Positions 42,963 through 51,400 of a stretch of DNA of 64,000 nt are shown here, piece by piece. Numbering within the stretch: position 1 is the stretch's first letter; every line of letters begins with the position of its first letter. This DNA is from Jezberella montanilacus (GTDB taxonomy: Bacteria; Pseudomonadota; Gammaproteobacteria; Burkholderiales; Burkholderiaceae_B): positions 112,610 through 176,609 of the forward strand of contig NZ_PVTV01000017.1 of assembly GCF_003003055.1 (NCBI RefSeq), given 5' to 3'. The notes beneath the pieces were generated by a model that saw nothing but the letters and a program-made list of their open reading frames with translations, made no database searches and was not told the origin of the DNA. The position numbers and the translations under genes were made by a program.

Positions 42963-44310
42963 CAAAGTATTAATGATACTCAAGCGCATATTGCTATCCG
43001 GTTGTTTAATTATCGACCCACACAGTGCTCACGCTGTTGATCCCGTGCTGCGAACCATCGTTCTTGAGGTAGGTGGATCAGCTTTTCTAAACGTCAATCA
43101 GGTCAGTCGTATTGCGGTAGGTGACAGTCAAATTGCTCAAGTTTCGGCATCGGGTATGACCGGCATTTTGATCTTCGGTAAGGCTAGAGGAAGCACTCGT
43201 GCTGATGTCTGGTCTAAAACGGGCAGACATCACCAATACGAAGTCACAGTTAATCCCAGGGGCTTTGAAGCAAACTACCTGAGTGTAAAAAAGCTCCTCA
43301 GCGATATCTCGACAATCACCGTCTCTACTAGTGGTGACAAAATTATTTTAGAAGGCATGAACGTTAGCGACCACGATAAACGCCGTGTGGCACAAATCAG
43401 TGCACAGTACCCTGACATTCTTGACTTAACCAATGCAGTTGGCTGGGATCGGATGATCATGCTTGATGTGCTGGTGATTGAGCTACCGTCAGCTACGCTT
43501 CGAGAACTCGGTTTGAAATGGGACGCTAACCCCAACAGTGGTCTTAAGTCTGCACTGGACTGGACGACAGGTTCGCCGGATCCAGGCGTAACGCGGCTAC
43601 CTGCTGGCCTAAATTCGAGTCACGCTGGTGCAATGATAGGCTTGAACACTATCCTGTCCGCGCGCATAGATGCACTGTCCCGCAAAGGTGAGGCTGTGAT
43701 TTTGGCACAACCGCAATTGCTAACAAGAAGCGGATCAACGGCTAATTTCCTTGCGGGAGGTGAAGTCCCATATTCAAGTACAGATAAGGATGGACGGGTT
43801 AACACGTTTTTTAAAAAGTATGGAGTCAGCTTAAATATCACCCCACAGGCAAACGGTCGGGATACAGTTCGATCAAGTATTGAAATAGAGGTCAGTTCAG
43901 TCGATCCAACAATTATGTTGCCTAACGGACCTGCCATGCGAGTCAGGCGTGCATCAACTGAATTTAACGTCCGTTCGGGACAAACATTGATCCTAGGTGG
44001 ATTTATTTCTCGCGAAAAATCCCGAGATTGGGAAGGCTTACCGGGGGTATCAGATACCTCGATCTTAAGACACGTCTTTGGTTCTGAACGGACGTCAGAA
44101 CGACAAACTGAACTGGCTATTTTGGTGACACCACACATCGTCGACCCAGCAGAGCTCGAGTTTGATCAAAGGTCTGCAGTGGCGCGCGATGTGATCGATA
44201 AAGCGTTCTCAGAGTCAACCGGGTTAAGTGGCCTTGCAGGCAGCAATCATTTTGACCTCAAAGAAACATTTGTAAACAGCGAATCTTTAACTGACCAGTG
44301 GGATGAATAA
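42955..44310 (+). CDS. cpaC: Secretin, CpaC/RcpA family
   Basis: A 451-residue outer-membrane secretin of the Tad pilus. Signal peptide MSNKVLMILKRILLSGCLI..HSAHA, then the N-terminal pilus/BON-like domain (LRTIVLEVGGSAFLNVN, RIAVGDSQIAQVS) and the secretin domain with VILAQPQLLTRSGSTANFLAGGEVPY and RSGQTLILGGFIS. ATG 42955 overlaps the cpaB end by eight bases; a TTG at 42940 is possible. It forms the pore for pilus export. Confidence 0.93.
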   Translation: MSNKVLMILKRILLSGCLIIDPHSAHAVDPVLRTIVLEVGGSAFLNVNQVSRIAVGDSQIAQVSASGMTGILIFGKARGSTRADVWSKTGRHHQYEVTVNPRGFEANYLSVKKLLSDISTITVSTSGDKIILEGMNVSDHDKRRVAQISAQYPDILDLTNAVGWDRMIMLDVLVIELPSATLRELGLKWDANPNSGLKSALDWTTGSPDPGVTRLPAGLNSSHAGAMIGLNTILSARIDALSRKGEAVILAQPQLLTRSGSTANFLAGGEVPYSSTDKDGRVNTFFKKYGVSLNITPQANGRDTVRSSIEIEVSSVDPTIMLPNGPAMRVRRASTEFNVRSGQTLILGGFISREKSRDWEGLPGVSDTSILRHVFGSERTSERQTELAILVTPHIVDPAELEFDQRSAVARDVIDKAFSESTGLSGLAGSNHFDLKETFVNSESLTDQWDE

Positions 44311-45939
44311 TTGATCGATATAACTATCTGCTTTCAAAATGATCGAACAGAAACATTCAAAATTAATACGCCATTTCTGATTGGACGCTCCGTTGATTGT
44401 GAGGTACCGATCAACCACTGGAGAGTCGCTAAGAGGCACGTCCGAATTGAGCACGTCGGGCAAGATCTCTTTGCGCAAGACCTTGGCAGTTTGCTCGGAA
44501 CCTTAGTGAACGACAAGCGGATCGCAACGTACGGTCCATTAAAAGCATCTGATCGAATGGTCGTTGGCCCATGCTTAATAAAGTTCAGCGACAGTAACCA
44601 AGGTCTTAAAACCACCCTGCCAATAGAGCGAAAACATCTGACAGAGCCTGCTAAAGGGCTATCAAATCCGGCGATTTCGTTTGACCTTCAGCCTGCAAAT
44701 GATGTCGAAGCGATCGACTCTATGTTGCCTGCTTGCGCGTCGATATCCAACGTGTTGTTTGTTGAAATGCATAGCAAATTAATGCAAGCATTCGATCTTA
44801 GAAAGCTAGACGTAACAGCGATGGCAAGTGATTCGCTCACTGACCAAGCAAGCAAATATTTAGAGGATGTCTATCAAAGCGATCCGAGATTTCCTGATCA
44901 TGAACAGTTGCTTCGCTATGTCCACCAAGTCGTAGAAGAGTCATTGGGATTAGGGCTGATCTCGGACCTTTTGAAAGATTCGAGTGTCTCAGAAATCATG
45001 GTGAATCGTTTCGATGAGGTTTTTGTGGAGCGATCCGGGACAATCATGCCTTACCAGAGTACGTTTAGCAGCGAAGCAGCGCTAAAAGTAATACTCGATC
45101 GGATCGTTGCCCCGGTAGGGCGTCGGTTGGATGAAGCATCTCCAATGGTTGACGCACGACTAGCGGACGGTTCCCGCCTTAATGCTGTTCTGTCCCCGAT
45201 TTCGACCAAGGGGACTAGCTTAACTGTGAGGAAATTCGGATTTAAGGAGCGATCAATCGGATCCTTGATACAGACCGGATTTCTTGACTCAGATATTGCC
45301 GGGTACTTAGCGCGAATTGTGCAAGCAAGGCTCAATATATTGGTTTCTGGTGGTACAGGTTCCGGCAAAACCACGTTACTCAATATACTTTCAAACGCGA
45401 TCGCGAAAGATCAGCGGATCGTCACAATTGAAGACTCTGCTGAGCTAAGACTGAATCACCCACATGTCGTCAGTCTGGAATCACGCTCAGCTAATGCCGA
45501 AGGCACCGGGGCAATCACCATCCGTGATTTGGTAAAGAATGCAATGCGTATGCGGCCTGATCGTCTCATCGTGGGTGAGGTGAGAGGGGCGGAGGCCCTC
45601 GACATGGTCATGGCGCTGAACACTGGTCACGATGGGTCTTTCACCACCTTACACGCCAATACGCCTCGTGACGCCCTGAAGAGGCTAGAAGCGCTTGTTT
45701 TACTAGCTGCCCCAAACCTGCCATTCATTGCGATTAAAGAAATTATCGCCTCGGCGTTTCATGTCGTGGTTCAAATAAAACGTAACGATGCAGGAGTGAG
45801 ACGCGTGATAAACATTTCTGAAATTGTGGGTATCGAGTCAGGCATTTTTCTACTACAACCATTTGTTCACTGGGACGATAAGGTATCTCAGTATGTCTAT
45901 TCAAATCTTCCGTCCAGCCATTTAGATTTGGCCGTCTGA
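44311..45939 (+). CDS. cpaF: FHA-domain-fused TadA/CpaF secretion ATPase
   Basis: A 542-residue AAA-type secretion ATPase that powers Tad pilus assembly. Residues 1-95 form a FHA domain (GRSVDCEVPINHW, then VAKRHVRI), an addition not present in the usual ~450-residue TadA. The motor begins near residue 180; Walker A is GGTGSGKTT (347-355), and GEVRGAEALDMVMALNTGHDG carries the Walker B and His box. The start is TTG 44311, directly after the cpaC stop. A FHA domain suggests phosphothreonine-dependent control, which would need a kinase that is not in this window. Confidence 0.9.
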   Translation: MIDITICFQNDRTETFKINTPFLIGRSVDCEVPINHWRVAKRHVRIEHVGQDLFAQDLGSLLGTLVNDKRIATYGPLKASDRMVVGPCLIKFSDSNQGLKTTLPIERKHLTEPAKGLSNPAISFDLQPANDVEAIDSMLPACASISNVLFVEMHSKLMQAFDLRKLDVTAMASDSLTDQASKYLEDVYQSDPRFPDHEQLLRYVHQVVEESLGLGLISDLLKDSSVSEIMVNRFDEVFVERSGTIMPYQSTFSSEAALKVILDRIVAPVGRRLDEASPMVDARLADGSRLNAVLSPISTKGTSLTVRKFGFKERSIGSLIQTGFLDSDIAGYLARIVQARLNILVSGGTGSGKTTLLNILSNAIAKDQRIVTIEDSAELRLNHPHVVSLESRSANAEGTGAITIRDLVKNAMRMRPDRLIVGEVRGAEALDMVMALNTGHDGSFTTLHANTPRDALKRLEALVLLAAPNLPFIAIKEIIASAFHVVVQIKRNDAGVRRVINISEIVGIESGIFLLQPFVHWDDKVSQYVYSNLPSSHLDLAV

Positions 45940-45967
45940 CCTTTTATTTCGTGCACGGTGTCATTTG

Positions 45968-46813
45968 ATGCATGCTTTGGCTCTTCTATTGCTAGTGGTG
46001 GCCGTGTTTTGTCTAGTTTACGCAATCGAGCGTCAAATCAGACGAGACGTCAAACACTATATGAGTTCGATCAACGATCAAACAGGTCGTGGGCTGGCTG
46101 AGCTCTTTTTATTTATTGATGTTCGACGAATATGGCCTGCCGTCATAGCCTTGTCGGGTTTCGGGGCCGTACTGACCTATCTTGTAATTAACAGCATAAT
46201 AGTGACTGTTTCGGTGCTTGTTGGGGCACTTCTCATACCTAAACTATTGATCAGATGGGCGATCAATCGACGGTATCAGAAGTTCAATCTGCTATTGCCC
46301 AAAGCACTGCTGTCACTGAGCGCGATGCTGAAGTCAGGATTGAACCTAAGCACTGCCTTAACCCGATTAGAAACTGTCTGCCCATCACCCGTATCTGAAG
46401 AGATCAGCTTGTTAAGCAGGCAACTGCGAATGGGTGTTTCGTTTGAGCAATCTTTTACAAATCTATATTTACGAATCCCTCTCGAGAGCGTGATGATTAC
46501 GACAGGCTTATTTAAAATTTCGTTTAAAACTGGTGGGTCTTTAGCGCAGTTGCTTGAATCACACGCTAAATCATTACAAAACCGACAACATCAGATTGCG
46601 AAGGCGGATGCGTTGACGTCGCAGGCGCGCTTACAGGCTTGGGTGATGGGGCTGATGCCTATTGCCATTTTTTTTGCTATTGCACTGGTGAGCCCCGAAC
46701 TATCGAAATATTTTTACGAAACCGAACAAGGATTTTGGGTAACCGGTTTGATTGTGTTTTTAGACCTTTGCGGGATCTTGATGATTCAGCGTATTCTGCG
46801 GGCCAGTATTTAA
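45968..46813 (+). CDS. tadB: Tad pilus inner-membrane protein TadB (GspF family)
   Basis: A 281-residue polytopic protein with a T2SSF/GspF domain. It starts with a membrane helix (MHALALLLLVVAVFCLVYAI), has further helices near residues 55-90 and at the C-terminus, and the cytosolic segment LLPKALLSLSAMLKSGLNLSTAL with LLESHAKSLQNRQHQI that matches the family. It works with the CpaF ATPase and TadC as the inner-membrane platform. ATG 45968 is chosen over the adjacent TTG. It is followed immediately by tadC. Confidence 0.9.
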   Translation: MHALALLLLVVAVFCLVYAIERQIRRDVKHYMSSINDQTGRGLAELFLFIDVRRIWPAVIALSGFGAVLTYLVINSIIVTVSVLVGALLIPKLLIRWAINRRYQKFNLLLPKALLSLSAMLKSGLNLSTALTRLETVCPSPVSEEISLLSRQLRMGVSFEQSFTNLYLRIPLESVMITTGLFKISFKTGGSLAQLLESHAKSLQNRQHQIAKADALTSQARLQAWVMGLMPIAIFFAIALVSPELSKYFYETEQGFWVTGLIVFLDLCGILMIQRILRASI

Positions 46814-47704
46814 TTGGCACATGTTCTCTTGGTTCTTACTTTGGGTGTATCGGCAGGTTTGCTGTCGTTGTGTGTCATGACGATGGCGACCGTCGGCTTC
46901 CCTTCAGACGCTTGCGATCAGCGATCAGCCAACGGACGTTTATCTCAGGCAATCAATGGTTTAACGCGGCGACTCAGACCATTCATGACTTGGGGACAGC
47001 GCAGTTACTTAGAACGAAAGCTACGCAGAGCTGGGTTGGACGAATGGGCGCCAGAGGACCTCTTCGCTATTCAATTGGGTTTATTCGTCGTCGTTATTTT
47101 GGCTCTTTGTCTTGCGCTTTGTGTAAGCAACATCAGTCTCGGCGAAATTGAACCGCTAGTGATCGCTGGAGCTGGCCTCATGGCGATTGTGTTGGCTTTG
47201 ATGACATCATTATCAGCCACGGCCTTATGGATTGACAATAAACACAAGAAACTCAGCAGCCAAATCGGTCGCGCATTACCTTCGTTCATGGATCTCATTG
47301 CGATATCGCTAAGTGCCGGCTTGAATCTGAGCGCATCCTTTCAATTTGCGACCCACGCCTTGGCAGAAAGTCAGTTCAAGTTATGGTGCCGTCAAATATT
47401 AAGGGATGTTGAAACAGGTCGCGCCCTTTGCCAAGTGCTTCAAGATTTTTCTAAAGAAATCGACTCCCCAGCGCTGGACTATTTTGTCGTTTGCGTTCAT
47501 CAGACAGATACGATGGGAACAAGCCTAGCTAGACAGATCAGCGACCATGCTACGCAAATGCGTGAGGAGCGCTATATGCAGACTGAAAAACAATCCATGC
47601 AGGCACCTGTAAAAATGCTGCTGCCGCTCGCAGTGTGTATATTTCCGTGTAATTTTCTTGTTTTGGGATTTCCAATTTTGTCTCATATCCTAAACATAGG
47701 CTAA
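46814..47704 (+). CDS. tadC: Tad pilus inner-membrane protein TadC (GspF family)
   Basis: A 296-residue partner of TadB. N-terminal helix LLVLTLGVSAGLLSLCVMTM, two more helices in the middle, and ALPSFMDLIAISLSAGLNLSASF and FLVLGFPILSHILNIG at the end are typical of TadC. The start is TTG 46814, directly after the tadB stop; no ATG fits. The block MREERYMQTEKQSMQAPVKML is a standard TadC feature. A different-frame ORF over 46639-47151 is a shadow. Confidence 0.88.
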   Translation: MAHVLLVLTLGVSAGLLSLCVMTMATVGFPSDACDQRSANGRLSQAINGLTRRLRPFMTWGQRSYLERKLRRAGLDEWAPEDLFAIQLGLFVVVILALCLALCVSNISLGEIEPLVIAGAGLMAIVLALMTSLSATALWIDNKHKKLSSQIGRALPSFMDLIAISLSAGLNLSASFQFATHALAESQFKLWCRQILRDVETGRALCQVLQDFSKEIDSPALDYFVVCVHQTDTMGTSLARQISDHATQMREERYMQTEKQSMQAPVKMLLPLAVCIFPCNFLVLGFPILSHILNIG

Positions 47705-47708
47705 GAGA

Positions 47709-48050
47709 ATGCATCATGATGAGCTGATAGAAATAATTGACTGCAATACCTGGCTTGATCGTTTGCGAGGCCTTGCTGGGCGATCTCTCGAACTAAAAAC
47801 CCAAGCCTTGTGGCTCAGGCCGTGTCGATCCATCCACACCTTCACTCTTGCGAATCCGATTTCAGTGGCTTTCGTCAGCTCAGATTATCGCGTTCTTAAA
47901 ATTCATCCTATTGTGCAACGGTTTAGCATAAGGTGGCACTGGCAAGCCGAGTCTGTGTTTGAAGCTGCGCCAATTAGTGATCTAGAAATCCAAAGGTACC
48001 AACGAAAACTTGAGATGTCGCTTCAGCAACACTTGTCTAAGTCTCGCTAG
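47709..48050 (+). CDS. DUF192 family protein
   Basis: A 113-residue cytoplasmic-looking DUF192 protein, without the signal peptide that many members have. TWLDRLRGLAGRSLELKTQALWLRPCRSIHTF is spread over residues 14-45, with the family's WxRLRGLxGR and CRSIHTF motifs, followed by SVAFVSSDYRVLKI. DUF192 genes often sit at the ends of Tad operons in Betaproteobacteria. It is the last gene of this operon and overlaps the convergent BPSS1780 gene by 14 bases. Function is unknown. Confidence 0.85.
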   Translation: MHHDELIEIIDCNTWLDRLRGLAGRSLELKTQALWLRPCRSIHTFTLANPISVAFVSSDYRVLKIHPIVQRFSIRWHWQAESVFEAAPISDLEIQRYQRKLEMSLQQHLSKSR

Positions 48051-48804
48051 CCTCAAATACAGAGACGTAATTGGGATAGAAACTGCAATACATCACGCTA
48101 GCGGCGATGATATTAATCAGAAATTGCAGATTCACTGTTAAGGCACTGGGCAGTCCGAGCCACGCCAACAGACTGACCGCAAGGTCAATTGACAGAAACG
48201 CGACGACCCAGACCAGCCCATAGATCAGCATGCTGAGCTTGTTTCGCCAACACGCAACCAAACTGTAGAACAACGCCCGAGTCAGTGGAATGCTATGCCA
48301 GGCAACCAGCATTGGTGCATACCAAAACAGCATCGTGACAAGTGCATAAAAGCTTAAAAAAATTATCAACGGGATTTGCGCCGACTGGATTAGCGGTTCA
48401 AAATCACCGCTCGCATTAATCGCTTGTATTGCGTCACTTAAGTCGTTCATGAAGGGGATGAATGAAACAAGCGCACTGAGCAAACAAAGGGCTAAATATA
48501 AAGTCCCCAAGCCAATCATTTTTTTTAAGATCATCGGCTGTTTAAATGCTTGGAACCAGTCCATCGGCAATATTCGCTTATTTGCGGCAGCCTGTCGGCA
48601 ACCTGACATAATCATGAAGGTCATCGCCGGCATCAGAATGACGAACGCAATTGGACCGACTGGTGAGGTTTGCGTAGCAAGCACCACCATTAGACTGATA
48701 AACAATGCCAACGAAGTAAAGGCGAGTGGTTGTCTCTTAAACAGGAGCCAGCCGTCTTTAACCCAATTCCAGCCCGAGATGAGGGGCAGTGCTGCTGCTT
48801 GCAT
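48037..48804 (-). CDS. BPSS1780 family integral membrane protein
   Basis: A 255-residue membrane protein of the BPSS1780 family (YciC-like), with five to six hydrophobic helices: LAFTSLALFISLMVVLA, IAFVILMPAMTFMIM, LGTLYLALCLLSALVSF, LIIFLSFYALVTMLF and SMLIYGLVWVVAFLS. The N-terminal SGWNWVKDGWLLFKRQP is the family hallmark. It follows thrB by eight bases on the minus strand and is probably co-transcribed. Function is unknown. Confidence 0.88.
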   Translation of the reverse strand: MQAAALPLISGWNWVKDGWLLFKRQPLAFTSLALFISLMVVLATQTSPVGPIAFVILMPAMTFMIMSGCRQAAANKRILPMDWFQAFKQPMILKKMIGLGTLYLALCLLSALVSFIPFMNDLSDAIQAINASGDFEPLIQSAQIPLIIFLSFYALVTMLFWYAPMLVAWHSIPLTRALFYSLVACWRNKLSMLIYGLVWVVAFLSIDLAVSLLAWLGLPSALTVNLQFLINIIAASVMYCSFYPNYVSVFEASET

Positions 48805-48812
48805 GAGACGTC

Positions 48813-49781
48813 CTAGGGAAGATTCACAATTGCATCGTTCATACGAGCAAAAAGTACGCGTTCAAAATGTGTCGGGTCGTGAGGTTTGAGCATCTCGGCC
48901 GCACGAGGGACATGAAAATCATAGAGCCTCGACAACCAGAATCGTAACGCCGCGGCTCGTAACATCACTGGCCAAGCTTTGCGCTCAGCATCAGTGAACG
49001 GTCTGACTTGGTTATAGGCCTCGAGCCAAGCCTCTGCTAACTTTGGAATTAATAGACCCGTTTGCCTTTCGATGCACCAGTCATTCACACACACGGCGAT
49101 ATCAAATATCCACTTATCACAGCCAGCAAAGTAAAAATCAATAAAGCCACCCAAAACAGGTTCTGCCTGAGACCCTGCAAATAGAACATTGTCTCGAAAC
49201 AGGTCGCAATGCGCCGGGCCTTCGGGTAGAGCACTGTATTGAGCAGTCTTAGCGTAGGCTTGCTGCTCGGCCAGACTCACGCTCAACAAGATGCTCTGGT
49301 CTTTCGTCAAAAATGGCTGAACAATCGGTGCCGTCTTTATCCACCAGTCCAGACCCCTAAGGTTAGGCTGTTGGATAGAAAAATCCTTTGCGGCCAAGTG
49401 CATATAGGCGAGGGTAGCAGCGCCCGCGGCACAATGCTTAGCGGTTGGATCGACGGTATAGCTGCCTGGTAGTTTGGTAACAATCGCTGCAGGTTTGCCG
49501 CAAAGTGTAGATATACGTGATCCATCGTCCCGAGTTTGTGGTTCGGGTACAGGGATCTTCCGTTGCGCAAGATAATGCATCAACTCAATGTAAAACGGTA
49601 GCTGCTTAAACGTCAGCACCTCGAACGTTGTCAGGACAAATTCGCCTTTGGTGGTCGTCAAAAAATGATTGGTGTTTTCTATACCAGCAGCAATGCCTTC
49701 TAAGGACACGAGTTCGCCTAACTGGTAATCAGCGAGGAGAGTGCGGGCGTCTTGCTGGGAAACGGGAGTAAAAACGGCCAT
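48813..49781 (-). CDS. thrB: Homoserine kinase (ThrB, APH-fold type)
   Basis: A 322-residue homoserine kinase of the choline-kinase-like (ThrB2) type used by Beta- and some Gammaproteobacteria; it phosphorylates homoserine on the way to threonine. N-lobe: MAVFTPVSQQDARTLL, then GIENTNHFLTT. The catalytic loop is PAHCDLFRDNVLF and the metal-binding motif GGFIDFYFAGCD. ATG 49781 gives the family start; the frame extending to 49895 is not used. It is divergent from dusA across a 140-base spacer. Confidence 0.94.
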   Translation of the reverse strand: MAVFTPVSQQDARTLLADYQLGELVSLEGIAAGIENTNHFLTTTKGEFVLTTFEVLTFKQLPFYIELMHYLAQRKIPVPEPQTRDDGSRISTLCGKPAAIVTKLPGSYTVDPTAKHCAAGAATLAYMHLAAKDFSIQQPNLRGLDWWIKTAPIVQPFLTKDQSILLSVSLAEQQAYAKTAQYSALPEGPAHCDLFRDNVLFAGSQAEPVLGGFIDFYFAGCDKWIFDIAVCVNDWCIERQTGLLIPKLAEAWLEAYNQVRPFTDAERKAWPVMLRAAALRFWLSRLYDFHVPRAAEMLKPHDPTHFERVLFARMNDAIVNLP

Positions 49782-49921
49782 ATTGGCGTTGCAGATGATT
49801 TTGTATGAATAGACAGATTCTAACAAGGTTGATGGCGGGACTTGTGCATTGACACAAACCGCTAAAATGCTGGCTAACTCCGACCATATGATCATCCATC
49901 GCCTTGCACCCAGCTGACACC

Positions 49922-50965
49922 ATGACTGTTTCGCCCGTCAATCAAGCATCGAAGAACGATGAATGGAAGCTCTGTGTCGCGCCAATGATCGATGTAACTG
50001 ACAGACATTGTCGTTATTTTCATCGTTTGCTCTCGCCCCAAGCGAGGTTGTATACCGAAATGATCACGACGGGTGCCTTACAGCACGGTGATATCCCCAG
50101 ACATCTGGATTTTTCAGGCGAAGAGCATCCCGTAGCATTGCAGTTAGGGGGCAGCGACCCCTCAGAATTGGCTGCCTCAGCGAAGATGGGAGCAGAGTGG
50201 GGCTACGACGAAATCAACCTTAACTGCGGCTGCCCGTCTGAGCGAGTGCAAAAAGGTTCGTTTGGCGCATGTTTGATGGCTGAACCGCAACTGGTCGCCG
50301 ACTGTCTGAAGGCAATGCAGGATTCACAACCCTTGCCGGTTACGGTCAAACACCGTCTGGGACTTGATGCAGATCAGAGTTATGGCTTCGTCCGAGATTT
50401 CGTGGGTACGCTTTATGACAATGGTTGCCGCGTTTTTGTCGTGCACGCTCGTAATGCAGTCCTCAAGGGATTGTCTCCGCGCGACAATCGGGAAATCCCT
50501 CCGTTGCGATATCACGATGCGGCACGGATCAAAAAGGATTTTCCAGACGCGACGATTGTCGTGAACGGCGGCTTAACCACGCTCGCGCAATGCGACGAGT
50601 TGTTGCCTAACTTTGATGGCGTGATGTTGGGCCGAGCCGCCTGGCAAAACCCAGAAATCCTCGCTCAACTGAACAACCACTGGTGGGGGACGCACCGTTT
50701 GACGGAGCCCGAACTTATTGAAATGTTGGTAACCTACGCAGACCAGCAAATGCATAAAGATGTGCCGCTGAGGGTCCTGGTGAGACCGCTTCTGGGCTTG
50801 TTCACTGGTCGGGCCGGGGCACGCTACTGGCGCCGAATGTTGTCAGACAACAAACTCTTACAGACTTCATCGGCTCGAGTGATTGAACAAGCTTGGCAGA
50901 AGGTCGGTCAAGCCTGTGAAGCGCTTTCTCGATCTGATGACTCACCGGGCCAATCTTTAATATAG
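49922..50965 (+). CDS. dusA: tRNA-dihydrouridine(20/20a) synthase DusA
   Basis: A 347-residue flavin enzyme that reduces uridine at position 20/20a in the tRNA D-loop. N-terminal CVAPMIDVTDRHCRYFHRLLS with YTEMITTGAL, the active-site Cys in INLNCGCPSERVQKGSFGACLM, and RNAVLKGLSPRDNREIPPLRY are DusA-specific. Start is ATG 49922. Its 3' end overlaps the convergent CBS-domain gene by 58 bases, which is more than usual. Confidence 0.95.
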   Translation: MTVSPVNQASKNDEWKLCVAPMIDVTDRHCRYFHRLLSPQARLYTEMITTGALQHGDIPRHLDFSGEEHPVALQLGGSDPSELAASAKMGAEWGYDEINLNCGCPSERVQKGSFGACLMAEPQLVADCLKAMQDSQPLPVTVKHRLGLDADQSYGFVRDFVGTLYDNGCRVFVVHARNAVLKGLSPRDNREIPPLRYHDAARIKKDFPDATIVVNGGLTTLAQCDELLPNFDGVMLGRAAWQNPEILAQLNNHWWGTHRLTEPELIEMLVTYADQQMHKDVPLRVLVRPLLGLFTGRAGARYWRRMLSDNKLLQTSSARVIEQAWQKVGQACEALSRSDDSPGQSLI

Positions 50966-51378
50966 GCCTTGAGCATTGAGTTTTCAAACTTTTGAGCAGC
51001 CACAAGCGCTTGAGCCATATCGTAGAACGAGATGACGCCCATCAGAACTGGACCGTCCATCACGGGTACGTAGCGAGCATGATTATTGAGCATCAAGCGC
51101 TGCAACTCATCCCCGCTGGTGCTGGGTGAAACACTGACTGGCGCGTCATCCATGATGCTACGAATCCGTGTCTGACCAAGGTCACCGTTATTGTTGTAAA
51201 GGTGGCGAATGATTTCACGAAAGGTGAGCATGCCGGCAAGCTCGCCATGATCCATAATCACGAGCGAACCGATATCGTGCTCGCTCATGGTTTCCACGGC
51301 TTGCGCCACAGTCGCGTCAGGGCTCGCGGTATAAAGGGTGTCGCCTTTTACACGAAGAATTTCACTGACTTTTAACAT
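50908..51378 (-). CDS. CBS-domain protein
   Basis: A 156-residue protein made of two CBS domains (a Bateman module): VSEILRVKGDTLYTASPDATVAQAVETM and IRSIMDDAPVSVSPSTSGDELQRLML, ending VISFYDMAQALVAAQKFENS. Such proteins usually sense adenosine nucleotides. The last residues lie over the dusA 3' end. It is preceded by 22 bases after the YihY gene on the same strand, so it is probably co-transcribed with it. Confidence 0.9.
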   Translation of the reverse strand: MLKVSEILRVKGDTLYTASPDATVAQAVETMSEHDIGSLVIMDHGELAGMLTFREIIRHLYNNNGDLGQTRIRSIMDDAPVSVSPSTSGDELQRLMLNNHARYVPVMDGPVLMGVISFYDMAQALVAAQKFENSMLKAYIKDWPGESSDRESASQA

Positions 51379-51400
51379 TCTGGTTCTCCACGACCATTCA

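Noticed and set aside
43620..44138. 172-residue minus-strand ORF inside cpaC
   Set aside because: Lies wholly antisense to the secretin domain and shows no domain or start signals.
46639..47151. 170-residue plus-strand ORF over the tadB/tadC junction
   Set aside because: Out of frame with two clear GspF-family genes and Cys/Arg-rich without any family pattern; a shadow.
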